64,000 nucleotides of DNA from Aequorivita capsosiphonis DSM 23843. Its GTDB lineage: Bacteria; Bacteroidota; Bacteroidia; Flavobacteriales; Flavobacteriaceae. Shown piece by piece: positions 36,547 to 43,665 of this stretch (position 1 is the first letter of the stretch; each line of letters opens with the position of its first letter). The translations under genes were made by a program, and so were the position numbers. Under the pieces are notes generated by a model. The model was not told the origin of the DNA, ran no database searches, and saw only the letters and a list, made by a program, of their open reading frames with translations. The stretch covers positions 240,734-304,733 of the forward strand of contig NZ_AUBG01000007.1 in assembly GCF_000429125.1 (NCBI RefSeq). The letters run 5' to 3'.

Positions 36547-37242
36547 CTAATTTTTCAATGCATACTTTTCCTGAAATCGTTCCATCAAAACAAATACAGT
36601 AAGTTGCATGCTGAGTGCATACACGCTATCTTCAATAGGAACGGTGCCTATCCGTATCCCAAGATTTTCAGCATCATTATACCACACTACTGGTTCGTCA
36701 ATCCAACTGCCAGTGAGATATCCATTTATGATAAAAAAGGGTGTCAGAAGGATCAAAAACACTGGAAAGAAAACATTTAAAGCTTCTTTTTTATAATTAA
36801 AAACCAAACCTAATAAAATGATTGCATAAGTAAAATTAATTGCGGTGTACCAACGATTGTAATTATAGAGCAGTGTCACAATTAGAATAGTTTGTAACGA
36901 AAAGTAAATGATATCAGTAGTTTTATTCGAAAAACGAAACTTGGGAAGTAGCTTTTTTAAGGAATATATCGTAAAAAGACAGGCGTAGGGAATACAAATA
37001 AAGAAGAGCCATTCCTCTAACGGAAGCTTCGCGAAAGTGATTCCTAAAAGATAGGTTTCGTTAAATCCCCAAAAGGCGTTTTGTGTAAATATGATATCCC
37101 AAGAAACGAAGAAAGCCATCATTATAAATGTAGCTGGAAAGAAGTATTTCCAGAGTTTATAAAACTTTAGTTTAGGATGGAAACTAAATAAGAAAGGAAT
37201 GCTAAGCGAAGCTAGGTTGAGCAAAAGGTAAAAGTGCCACAC
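36547..37242 (-). CDS. Lycopene cyclase-domain membrane protein
   Basis: A 231-residue polytopic membrane protein with two tandem lycopene-cyclase repeats, as in the CrtYcd type. The conserved LPLEEWLFFICIPYACLF lies in the first repeat and TVPIEDSVYALSMQL in the second; the Pro-Glu-Glu and Pro-Ile-Glu-Asp motifs are the cyclase hallmarks. It cyclises lycopene to beta-carotene in the membrane. It is the last gene of the operon and starts 3 bp after the crtZ stop. Confidence 0.88.
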   Translation of the reverse strand: MWHFYLLLNLASLSIPFLFSFHPKLKFYKLWKYFFPATFIMMAFFVSWDIIFTQNAFWGFNETYLLGITFAKLPLEEWLFFICIPYACLFTIYSLKKLLPKFRFSNKTTDIIYFSLQTILIVTLLYNYNRWYTAINFTYAIILLGLVFNYKKEALNVFFPVFLILLTPFFIINGYLTGSWIDEPVVWYNDAENLGIRIGTVPIEDSVYALSMQLTVFVLMERFQEKYALKN

Positions 37243-37245
37243 ATT

Positions 37246-37695
37246 TTATTTTTTAAAATATTTTAGGGGTGGAAAAAGCATTCCGAAGCATTCTCCTTCT
37301 TCCTTACCAAGATGTTTGTGGTGCATTTTATGCGCTCTTCTTATTCCGCGAGAATACCAATTGTTGGCATTTCGGAACAATCTAAACCGCTGGTGTATAA
37401 AAATATCGTGAACAAAGAAATAGGCTAATCCATAAGCGAATATTCCCAAACCAATAGGTAGTCCAGCCCAAAACCCATAATAGCTCCAACCCACAAAACA
37501 ACTAATGCTTACCAAGGCATAAAACAGAAAAAAATAATCGTTACGTTCCCACCAACTGCCGTGATCCTTATGATGATGATCTTTGTGCAGTTTCCACAGA
37601 AATCCGTGCATCACATATTTATGCGTAAACCACGCCATAAACTCCATAATACAGAAAGTGGTAATAAATATTAATATCCAGAGAAGCGTTGTCAT
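37246..37695 (-). CDS. crtZ: Beta-carotene hydroxylase (CrtZ-type)
   Basis: A 149-residue membrane di-iron hydroxylase. The histidine clusters are complete: HKYVMHG, LHKDHHHKDHG, FVHDIFIHQRF and AHKMHHKHLGK. It hydroxylates the beta-ionone rings of beta-carotene at C3 to give zeaxanthin, the main pigment of many marine flavobacteria. It lies between crtB (81 bp upstream) and the cyclase (3 bp downstream). The fatty-acid hydroxylase superfamily is the wider family; the operon fixes the assignment. Confidence 0.92.
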   Translation of the reverse strand: MTTLLWILIFITTFCIMEFMAWFTHKYVMHGFLWKLHKDHHHKDHGSWWERNDYFFLFYALVSISCFVGWSYYGFWAGLPIGLGIFAYGLAYFFVHDIFIHQRFRLFRNANNWYSRGIRRAHKMHHKHLGKEEGECFGMLFPPLKYFKK

Positions 37696-37776
37696 TGTTA
37701 TTTGTTAATTCGGTATTTGATATTTCATTTATTAATATTTGGAATCTGTCCTCTGTCATCCAGCACCTCGCATCGA

Positions 37777-38619
37777 TTATTTTACCAAATTTAATTGATA
37801 TTTCACATAGCTACGCGTTAATAAACCTATTTTTTCAACATTTGGTACACGAATTCGAGCATTTTTTATTTCGGTTGCGGGAGTTTGCTGAAGTTTTTTA
37901 AGTAATCTTTTATAGTACCTGTAAGCCACAAATACACCGAGTTTTGAATCGTGTGGCAAAAGCAAGATACCTTGATAGCCCTTGCTGAAGTTTTCTTCAA
38001 TTTCCTGAATTATTTTTTCTTTGGAAGTTTCATCCAGTGCATTTAGATTGGTGTTTGGAAAGTATGATCTACTCAGGTTTTCAAAATCTTCTTTTAAATC
38101 TCTCAAAAAGTTTACCTTTTGAAAGGCCGAGCCTAAATTCATAGCTCCCTCCTTTAATTCATTGTATTTTTGGTTGTCACCTTTCACAAAAACTTTTAAG
38201 CACATCAAACCCACAACGTCCGCAGATCCATAGATGTAATCATTAAACTCCTGTTGGGTGGTATAAACTTGTTTGCTTAAATCAAGTCGCATACTGGACA
38301 TAAAGTTAGCAATTAACGCTTTATCGATATTGTATTTGTGGACTGTTGCTTGAAAGGAATTCAATATGGGGTTAAGACTGATGCGATCTTTCAGCGCGTC
38401 TTCTAAGGAGGCTTCAAAGCGATTTAGGAGCAGCTCTTTATCGTATTCATGAAATGAATCTACTATTTCATCAGCAAAACGAACGAAGCCATAAATATTA
38501 TAAATATCCTGACGAATAGCTGGACCCAACATACGCGTAGCTAGCGAAAACGATGTACTGTATGTTTCAGTAACGTTCTTGCTGCATTTCTCAGATACTA
38601 TGTCAAAAAGTTGTTTCAA
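37777..38619 (-). CDS. crtB: Phytoene synthase
   Basis: A 280-residue head-to-head prenyl synthase that joins two geranylgeranyl diphosphates into phytoene. The first Asp-rich site is DEIVD (50-54) and the second is in NFLRDLKEDFENLSR; YGFVRFADEIVD and QKVNFLRDL are typical. It overlaps crtI by 4 bp (ATGA), so the two are translationally coupled. Squalene synthase is the only close alternative and is unlikely in this operon. Confidence 0.93.
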   Translation of the reverse strand: MKQLFDIVSEKCSKNVTETYSTSFSLATRMLGPAIRQDIYNIYGFVRFADEIVDSFHEYDKELLLNRFEASLEDALKDRISLNPILNSFQATVHKYNIDKALIANFMSSMRLDLSKQVYTTQQEFNDYIYGSADVVGLMCLKVFVKGDNQKYNELKEGAMNLGSAFQKVNFLRDLKEDFENLSRSYFPNTNLNALDETSKEKIIQEIEENFSKGYQGILLLPHDSKLGVFVAYRYYKRLLKKLQQTPATEIKNARIRVPNVEKIGLLTRSYVKYQLNLVK

Positions 38620-40082
38620 ATTTTAGTTTCTTTTTCGATTAATCCCGCTACTAATTTTCCTGAGATAAGCGCGGGTGGCACTCCGGGGCCAGGCACAGTA
38701 AGTTGTCCGGTAAAAAATAGATTTTTTACTTTTCCACTTTTTAATTTAGGTCTTAAAAAAGCCGTTTGCAACAATGTGTTTGCAAGGCCGTAGGCATTTC
38801 CTTTATAACTATTATAATCTGAAACAAAATCATTTATACAGAATGATTCTCTAAATGTAATGTTTTTTCTAACCTCTTGGTTGGTGATTTTTTCGAATCG
38901 TGCCATTATTTTTTCGAAGTATTCTTCCCGAATTTCAGGAGTATCTTCTAATCCTGGAGCTAGGGGAATTAGAAATATACCTGCCTCCTTTCCTTCGGGG
39001 GAAACACTTCTATCCGTTTTAGAAGGAAAACTGGCGTAAAAGAGTGGAGATTCAGGCCATTGGGGTGAATCGTAGATTTCTTCGGAATGTTTTTTAAAAT
39101 CAACATCGAAGAAAAGAGTATGATGATCTACATGCTTGATATTTTTGTCGAAACCGACGTAAAAGAGTAGGGCGGAAGGAGCAAAGGTTTTATTTTCCCA
39201 ATAGCTTTCCGAATACTGGCGGAATTCTTTTTCCAGTAGGCTTTCGGTATGGTGGTAATCGGCACCGCTTAAAACGAGATCAACTTTTAATTCATCGCCA
39301 TTCACATTTAGCTTTGAAACATTTCCTTTTTCAACTTGGATTTTTTCAACATTTTGATTGGTTTTTATTACAACTCCTAACTCCTCAGCGAGTGATTTTA
39401 TACCATTCACTACAGAATACATGCCATTTTTTGGATGAAAGGTTCCAAGTCCGAAATCTGCATAGTTCATAAAACTATAAAAAGCGGGTGTATTGGAAGG
39501 TTTCGCTCCCAAAAATAAAACTGGAAACTCTAAAATCGAAATTAGTCTGGGGTTCGTAAACTCATGGCGAACCTCTTTACTTATAGTACCAAAAAACTGC
39601 CCGATTTTCTTCATGGTTTTGGTAGTAACCAATTCCAAAGGAGAAACCCCCGGTCTATATACCAAATCTTTTATAGCGATATTGTAGTTGTCCAGGGCCT
39701 GCGCAATAAACTTATTTAGCTTAATAGAGCTTCCCGGCTCTTCCTTTTCGAAAGCGGCGCTAATTTTTTCGAGTGTGTCTTCTATAGTGATAAAGTCGTC
39801 CTTCCCAAAATAAACGCGATAGGCTGGATTTAGTTTTTCTAATTCATAATAATCTGAAGGAGTTTTTCCGAAGTCTGAGAAGAATCTTTCAAAAACATCG
39901 GGCATCCAGTACCAAGTGGGACCCATATCAAATGTAAAACCGTCTTTTTTAAGTTGTCGTGCCCGGCCTCCAATAGTTTGGTTTTTTTCATAAATAGTGA
40001 CTCTGTATCCAGCTTGTGCCAAATAGCAAGAAGCGGCCAGTGAAGAGAAACCAGAACCAATAACTGCAATATTCTTTTCCAT
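38616..40082 (-). CDS. crtI: Phytoene desaturase
   Basis: A 488-residue FAD enzyme. The N-terminal dinucleotide motif is AVIGSGFSSLAASCYLAQAG followed by IYEKNQTIGGRA; the C-terminal motif is LFFTGQLTVPGPGVPPALIS. It introduces the double bonds that turn phytoene into lycopene. The start at 40082 (MEKNIAVIG) is taken over an in-frame ATG 12 bp upstream because it matches the family N terminus. It follows the regulator gene after 141 bp that carry a promoter-like box and candidate operators. Confidence 0.94.
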   Translation of the reverse strand: MEKNIAVIGSGFSSLAASCYLAQAGYRVTIYEKNQTIGGRARQLKKDGFTFDMGPTWYWMPDVFERFFSDFGKTPSDYYELEKLNPAYRVYFGKDDFITIEDTLEKISAAFEKEEPGSSIKLNKFIAQALDNYNIAIKDLVYRPGVSPLELVTTKTMKKIGQFFGTISKEVRHEFTNPRLISILEFPVLFLGAKPSNTPAFYSFMNYADFGLGTFHPKNGMYSVVNGIKSLAEELGVVIKTNQNVEKIQVEKGNVSKLNVNGDELKVDLVLSGADYHHTESLLEKEFRQYSESYWENKTFAPSALLFYVGFDKNIKHVDHHTLFFDVDFKKHSEEIYDSPQWPESPLFYASFPSKTDRSVSPEGKEAGIFLIPLAPGLEDTPEIREEYFEKIMARFEKITNQEVRKNITFRESFCINDFVSDYNSYKGNAYGLANTLLQTAFLRPKLKSGKVKNLFFTGQLTVPGPGVPPALISGKLVAGLIEKETKI

Positions 40083-40085
40083 AGT

Positions 40086-40120
40086 GTTTAACAAAAATAC
40101 ATTTTATTTAAACAAAAATG
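40086..40120 (-). promoter_or_regulatory. crtI promoter box with a 21-bp-spaced direct repeat
   Basis: On the minus strand TATTTTTG (complement of 40092-40099) is a good -7 box about 10 bases before the crtI start. The word ATTTTTGTT-AAA occurs twice (complements of 40087-40098 and 40107-40119), with the shared cores 21 bp apart, two helical turns. One copy covers the -7 box, as expected for a repressor site. Inferred operator. Confidence 0.5.
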
Positions 40121-40142
40121 AATTTTCCAGAATTTATTTTTT

Positions 40143-40154
40143 GTATTGCAATAC
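40143..40154. promoter_or_regulatory. Perfect palindrome GTATTGCAATAC upstream of crtI
   Basis: A 12-bp perfect palindrome in the 141-bp spacer between the regulator and crtI, about 44-62 bp upstream of the -7 box. It may be a protein-binding site; no T-run follows, so it is not a terminator. Confidence 0.45.
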
Positions 40155-40223
40155 TAAGTGTGCTTGTCTAAGAGAAGTTTACTTTAATTTTGAAGTAACT
40201 AAAGAACCGTAAATTGTTGAAAA

Positions 40224-41126
40224 TCAATTTTTATGTTTCTTTTCCACTTCACCTAAGAAATGTTTTATTTCTTGAAAGAACTTAACATTTTTTGTGTTTT
40301 TAGTATTTCCACCTGATTTGTGGCCTAAAACCCAAAGTTCACAATCCCCTTTGGAACACACCTCATTTTGAAAGTCCTTTAGATATTTTTGAAGGTTATC
40401 ATTTTCTGGTTGTACCGTAAAGTAGGTTACGAATATTACTTTTGTTTTCGTCTTTAACACGTGAACTAAGCTTTCCAAAGGAATATTGGGGCCTAAAAAA
40501 ATAGTAGGGAGCCCGGCGGAAAGAAGTTCGTAATTGGCGTATAAGAGACCAATTTCGTGCATTTCTTTATAGGGGAGGTAGAGGGCAAAGATTTGTTTAT
40601 TATCTTCAGTAGTTTCTATATTCGGTGGTTCCGAAAATCTAATGATAGTGTGTTTTATTTTTTCTGAAATGAAATGCTCGTGCGAAGGATCAATAGTTCC
40701 GGAATGCCACAGAATGCCCATTTCATTAAGAAGCGGGATAAATACTTCTGTAAATATTTCAGAAAAGGATTTTTTTTCTAAGAGTTTTTTTAGTGTCTCA
40801 TCAAATAGCTTCCCGTCAAATTCAAACATAGCCGATTTAAATATATTCAGCATATATTCAGAATCGAGGCCGTTTATATTTTTTTTGATTAAGGCTTGAA
40901 TCTGTGCTGCATCTAAACTTGCCAGCTTTGATATTTTATGTCCAGCATTGTAGAGGTAGGCAATGTTCAGTAGCTTTTTTAGATTTTCGAGGTCGTATTT
41001 TCTGATGTTAGTATCAGTACGGTCGGGCTCAAGAAGATTGTAGCGTTTCTCCCAAATCCTAATGGTGTGGGCTTTCACGTTAGAAAGGTTTTCGAGATCC
41101 TTTATGCCAAATTGAGTTCTGACCAC
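40224..41126 (-). CDS. CarH/LitR-type MerR regulator with B12 photosensor domain
   Basis: A 300-residue regulator. Residues 5-75 form a MerR winged helix (GIKDLENLSNVKAHTIRIWE). A helical bundle (about 85-165) contains W140-H141 and E150-H151, and the cobalamin-binding Rossmann domain has E188-x-H190-x-x-G193. These correspond to W131, H132, E141, H142 and H177 of Thermus CarH, the complete set that binds adenosylcobalamin and senses light. The start is GTG at 41126. It lies directly upstream of crtI on the same strand. By analogy it represses carotenoid genes in the dark. Confidence 0.88.
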   Translation of the reverse strand: MVRTQFGIKDLENLSNVKAHTIRIWEKRYNLLEPDRTDTNIRKYDLENLKKLLNIAYLYNAGHKISKLASLDAAQIQALIKKNINGLDSEYMLNIFKSAMFEFDGKLFDETLKKLLEKKSFSEIFTEVFIPLLNEMGILWHSGTIDPSHEHFISEKIKHTIIRFSEPPNIETTEDNKQIFALYLPYKEMHEIGLLYANYELLSAGLPTIFLGPNIPLESLVHVLKTKTKVIFVTYFTVQPENDNLQKYLKDFQNEVCSKGDCELWVLGHKSGGNTKNTKNVKFFQEIKHFLGEVEKKHKN

Positions 41127-41369
41127 AGAATTTTCTTTTTAGAATTAATGGGTTAAAGTAATAAAAAGAAGTGAGACTGTTTATAAAAAAAATAATTTCT
41201 TTAAACACATTTAGCTATTTCTAGCTACGAAGTAAATTAGAATTGATCCCATCTTCAGGAGTAAATCTTTATTGAATTAAATTAGGTCGGAAATGATCCG
41301 TTTTTACTGGTCACAGCTTTAGCGAATATAGTGTTCTACATTGCCAGCTAACATTAAATTAATTTTAAT

Positions 41370-41621
41370 ATGTACCAATTATTTCAAGAGGTTTTCGAGC
41401 CTCAAATTAAAATCATTTTTATAAAGATGATGGACAATTCAATTTGGTTAAGAATTCCAAACGAGTTGCAATTAGTGGAAAAGTCCGAAATAGTAAAACG
41501 CTCTCAGGATCCTAATTACTTAAAAGTGGAAATGGAGAATCTTCTACTGGCATTTGAAAGATTAGAAAAACCAAATGTTACAAAAAGACGACCAATTAAT
41601 ACAGCTCTTGATGGGATGTAA
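41370..41621 (+). CDS. Possible small hypothetical protein (83 aa)
   Basis: A short reading frame with no recognised domain and no signal peptide. A more compact start at residue 20 or 21 (MMDNSIWLRIPNEL) is possible. The residue mix (charged, amphipathic EKSEIVKRSQDPNYLKVEMEN) looks like a real soluble protein, and no other gene covers this stretch. The predicted frame ends 30 bp before a terminator-like hairpin that serves the tRNA genes on the other strand. Support is weak. Confidence 0.35.
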   Translation: MYQLFQEVFEPQIKIIFIKMMDNSIWLRIPNELQLVEKSEIVKRSQDPNYLKVEMENLLLAFERLEKPNVTKRRPINTALDGM

Positions 41622-41669
41622 AAATTGATTGCAGCAATTAGTGTTGCTATAATGTTACTCTAGAAAAGA

Positions 41670-41704
41670 AAAACCCCAGCTAAATAAGGCTTTAGCAGGG
41701 TTTT
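41670..41704 (-). terminator. Terminator downstream of tRNA-Leu
   Basis: AAAACCCC-AGCTAA pairs with TTAGC-AGGGTTTT with a small bulge. On the minus strand the stem is followed by TTTTTCTTTTCT. It lies 4 bp beyond the tRNA 3' end. Confidence 0.75.
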
Positions 41705-41708
41705 ATCG

Positions 41709-41791
41709 TACCCGGAATGGGACTTGAACCCACACGTCCTGAGGACACATGGCCCTCAACCATGCCTGTCTACCAATTCCAGCACCCGGGT
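41709..41791 (-). tRNA. tRNA-Leu (anticodon GAG)
   Basis: An 83-base class II tRNA. The acceptor stem ACCCGGG pairs with TCCGGGT, the T loop is TTCAAGT, and the anticodon stem CATGG / CCATG encloses TTGAGGG with anticodon GAG, reading CUC and CUU codons. The long variable arm is present. No CCA is encoded. It follows tRNA-Lys on the same strand. Confidence 0.96.
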
Positions 41792-41840
41792 GGATACTTA
41801 TATGTTATGTTTACACATCGCAGAAAATGTTGTAAACAAA

Positions 41841-41867
41841 AAAAGTTAAACCGTGGGCTTAACTTTT
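41841..41867 (-). terminator. Hairpin between tRNA-Lys and tRNA-Leu
   Basis: AAAAGTTAA at 41841-41849 pairs perfectly with TTAACTTTT at 41859-41867. On the minus strand it is followed by a T-rich run. It could end the tRNA-Lys transcript or be a processing stem between the two tRNAs. Confidence 0.6.
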
Positions 41868-41869
41868 TG

Positions 41870-41942
41870 TGACCTGGCTGGGGCTCGAACCCAGGACCAC
41901 CTCCTTAAAAGGGAGGTGCTCTACCAACTGAGCTACCAGGTC
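41870..41942 (-). tRNA. tRNA-Lys (anticodon UUU)
   Basis: A 73-base tRNA with acceptor stem GACCTGG / CCAGGTC, D loop AGCTCAGTTGGTAGAGC, anticodon loop CTTTTAA and T arm CTGGG TTCGAGC CCCAG. No CCA is encoded. Its promoter shares 19 bases with rRNA promoter P2. Confidence 0.97.
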
Positions 41943-41980
41943 TTCCTTTTTATGCTAGCCTATCTCTTGGTAGGCGGGTG

Positions 41981-42011
41981 CAAATATACTATCATTAAAT
42001 TATACTTTCAA
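41981..42011 (-). promoter_or_regulatory. Promoter of the tRNA-Lys/tRNA-Leu unit
   Basis: On the minus strand TTG (42011-42009), a 20-bp spacer and TATATTTG (41988-41981), followed by CACCCGCCTAC. The -7 box and start region are identical over 19 bases to rRNA promoter P2 at 61467-61485. Confidence 0.88.
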
Positions 42012-42085
42012 AACGAAATTGAATAAAATTTAAAGAAATTTCAAAAACGCTGAAAAACAGGGGGTCACAAATCCATTTTTTACTC

Positions 42086-42093
42086 TAATTTTG
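42086..42093 (+). promoter_or_regulatory. Likely -7 box (TAATTTTG) of the aroK leader
   Basis: TAATTTTG ends 4 bases before an ATG that opens a 24-codon ORF. No TTG is present at the usual spacing, so support is partial. Confidence 0.45.
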
Positions 42094-42097
42094 TGGA

Positions 42098-42172
42098 ATG
42101 GATGAAAATATTGCAAAATTGGATGTTTTTTCCATTCTTAAATCTCCAAAACTGAACTTTAAAAGGATATGA
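42098..42172 (+). CDS. 24-codon leader ORF overlapping the aroK start
   Basis: An ATG at 42098, four bases after a -7-like box, opens a frame MDENIAKLDVFSILKSP... of 24 codons whose TGA (42170-42172) overlaps the aroK ATG (42169) as ATGA. Such an arrangement allows ribosomes ending the leader to restart on aroK. It is inferred from sequence only; the peptide has no recognised domain. Confidence 0.45.
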   Translation: MDENIAKLDVFSILKSPKLNFKRI

Positions 42173-42687
42173 AAATTGTATTGATAGGCTATATGGGAAG
42201 TGGAAAATCGACTGTCGGAAAGAAACTGGCCGAGGTTTTAGGAATTCCTTTTATGGATTTGGACACTGAAATTGAAAAACAGACGAATACTTCTATTTCA
42301 GAAATTTTTTCTAAAAAAGGAGAAATCTATTTTAGAAGAATCGAAAGTGAAGTCTTAAAAAAACTTCTCTCGCAGTCTGAGAGTTACGTTCTGGCTACTG
42401 GTGGTGGTACACCCTGCTATGGAGATAACATGGCCTTTATGACGAAAGCAGACCTGATGACGATATATTTAAAAACGCCTCTTGACGTTTTAACCTCTAG
42501 GCTGTTTCTTGAAAAAGAAAGCAGACCCTTATTGGCACATCTAAAAACACGGGATGATCTGAATGACTTTCTTAGAAAGCATCTTTTTGAAAGAGTTTAT
42601 TATTACAACCAATCGAAGTATGTGGTTGAAACTATACCTGAAAACATAGAAGAAACGGTGGAGAAGATAGTTTTAAAACTATTCTAA
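42169..42687 (+). CDS. aroK: Shikimate kinase
   Basis: A 172-residue enzyme that phosphorylates shikimate in aromatic amino-acid synthesis. Walker A is GYMGSGKST (7-15), the shikimate site DLDTEIEKQTNTSISEIF with FRRIESEVL, and Walker-B-like LATGGGTPCYG; the lid has SRPLLAHL. All key residues are present. It converges on the phosphoribosyltransferase gene with a 9-bp overlap of the 3' ends. A short leader ORF overlaps its start. Confidence 0.96.
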   Translation: MKIVLIGYMGSGKSTVGKKLAEVLGIPFMDLDTEIEKQTNTSISEIFSKKGEIYFRRIESEVLKKLLSQSESYVLATGGGTPCYGDNMAFMTKADLMTIYLKTPLDVLTSRLFLEKESRPLLAHLKTRDDLNDFLRKHLFERVYYYNQSKYVVETIPENIEETVEKIVLKLF

Positions 42688-43182
42688 GATTGCTCTATCG
42701 TTATTTTTTTCGAAAATGACTGACACGTTCTCGTTTAATGAAGTTGAAAGCGAAATCCCTTTAAAATCGGCTTTAATAGGATACTTTTTATGATTCCTAT
42801 CTACTAAGACAGCTGTTTTAAATTGCTTTAAAGGAACTTCCAAGAAATGCTTCACGGCGTATATAAGCGTGGTTCCCGAATGAAGAACATCATCTACCAA
42901 AAGAATGGATTTGTTTTTGTATTCATCTTCTTTCAGCGAGGTGCTAACTCCTTTTATCGGATTTTTTTTATCGATAACCACTTCGCAGAGTAAAACCTTT
43001 ATTGGAGAAATTTTTTCCAACTCCAATTTTATCTTTTTAGCAAGAATAAAGCCATTGTCCAAGATACCAGCTATTACAACCATCTTTTCATCTACATTAG
43101 TTTCATAGATTTGATATGCAATACGCTTTATTTTGTGGGCTATTTCTTTTTTGTCTAGAATTACGGTATTTGTTTCTTGCAT
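42679..43182 (-). CDS. Phosphoribosyltransferase-family protein (PyrR-like)
   Basis: A 167-residue type I phosphoribosyltransferase. The PRPP-binding loop is SILLVDDVLHSGTTLIYA, and LVDRNHKKYPIKADF near residue 130 resembles the PyrR group. PyrR proteins bind UMP and control pyrimidine genes in some bacteria and may act as uracil phosphoribosyltransferases. No pyr genes are adjacent, so the role is open. It lies 20 bp after the S4-domain gene on the same strand. Confidence 0.85.
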   Translation of the reverse strand: MQETNTVILDKKEIAHKIKRIAYQIYETNVDEKMVVIAGILDNGFILAKKIKLELEKISPIKVLLCEVVIDKKNPIKGVSTSLKEDEYKNKSILLVDDVLHSGTTLIYAVKHFLEVPLKQFKTAVLVDRNHKKYPIKADFKGISLSTSLNENVSVIFEKNNDRAILE

Positions 43183-43202
43183 CTGACGTTTTTTAAATGG
43201 TT

Positions 43203-43589
43203 TTATACTTCGTTTTCGTCATCGGTAGATTCGGTAAAATCGTCCAAATCTCTTCTGTCTTTTTTTGTAGGCCTGCCAACCCCTTTTTTTCTGTAATAGG
43301 TTTTGGCATATTGCAACATTTCATTCGTTTCAAAAGCTTCTTTGGGAGTAGCGTCCTTTCGGTAAAGATCGACCAGTTTTGCGCCAACTCTACTTGGGGG
43401 AAGATCCAAAACTTCTATTTGATAGTTTATCTGATTCTTTCGTAAGGTAATATTATCACCCGGATAAACATCGCGAGAGGGTTTAACAATATCGCCATTT
43501 ACGCGAACCGAACCTTTCTTACAAGCTTGGGTAGCTATGCTTCTGGTTTTAAAATACCGAATACACCATAAATATTTATCAATCCTCAT
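43203..43589 (-). CDS. S4-domain RNA-binding protein (Hsp15-like)
   Basis: A 128-residue protein with an N-terminal S4 domain (MRIDKYLWCIRYFKTRSIAT, then KGSVRVNGDIVKPSRDVYPG) and a basic C-terminal tail (TYYRKKGVGRPTKKDRRDLD). This is the layout of Hsp15, which binds stalled 50S subunits carrying nascent chains. It is followed by the phosphoribosyltransferase gene. Confidence 0.9.
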   Translation of the reverse strand: MRIDKYLWCIRYFKTRSIATQACKKGSVRVNGDIVKPSRDVYPGDNITLRKNQINYQIEVLDLPPSRVGAKLVDLYRKDATPKEAFETNEMLQYAKTYYRKKGVGRPTKKDRRDLDDFTESTDDENEV

Positions 43590-43665
43590 ATTATTACCCT
43601 AAAAACAAAGTTAATGTGGTGTGCAAAAATAGTGGAAAATTGTATCTTGCGGCCTCAAAAACCTA

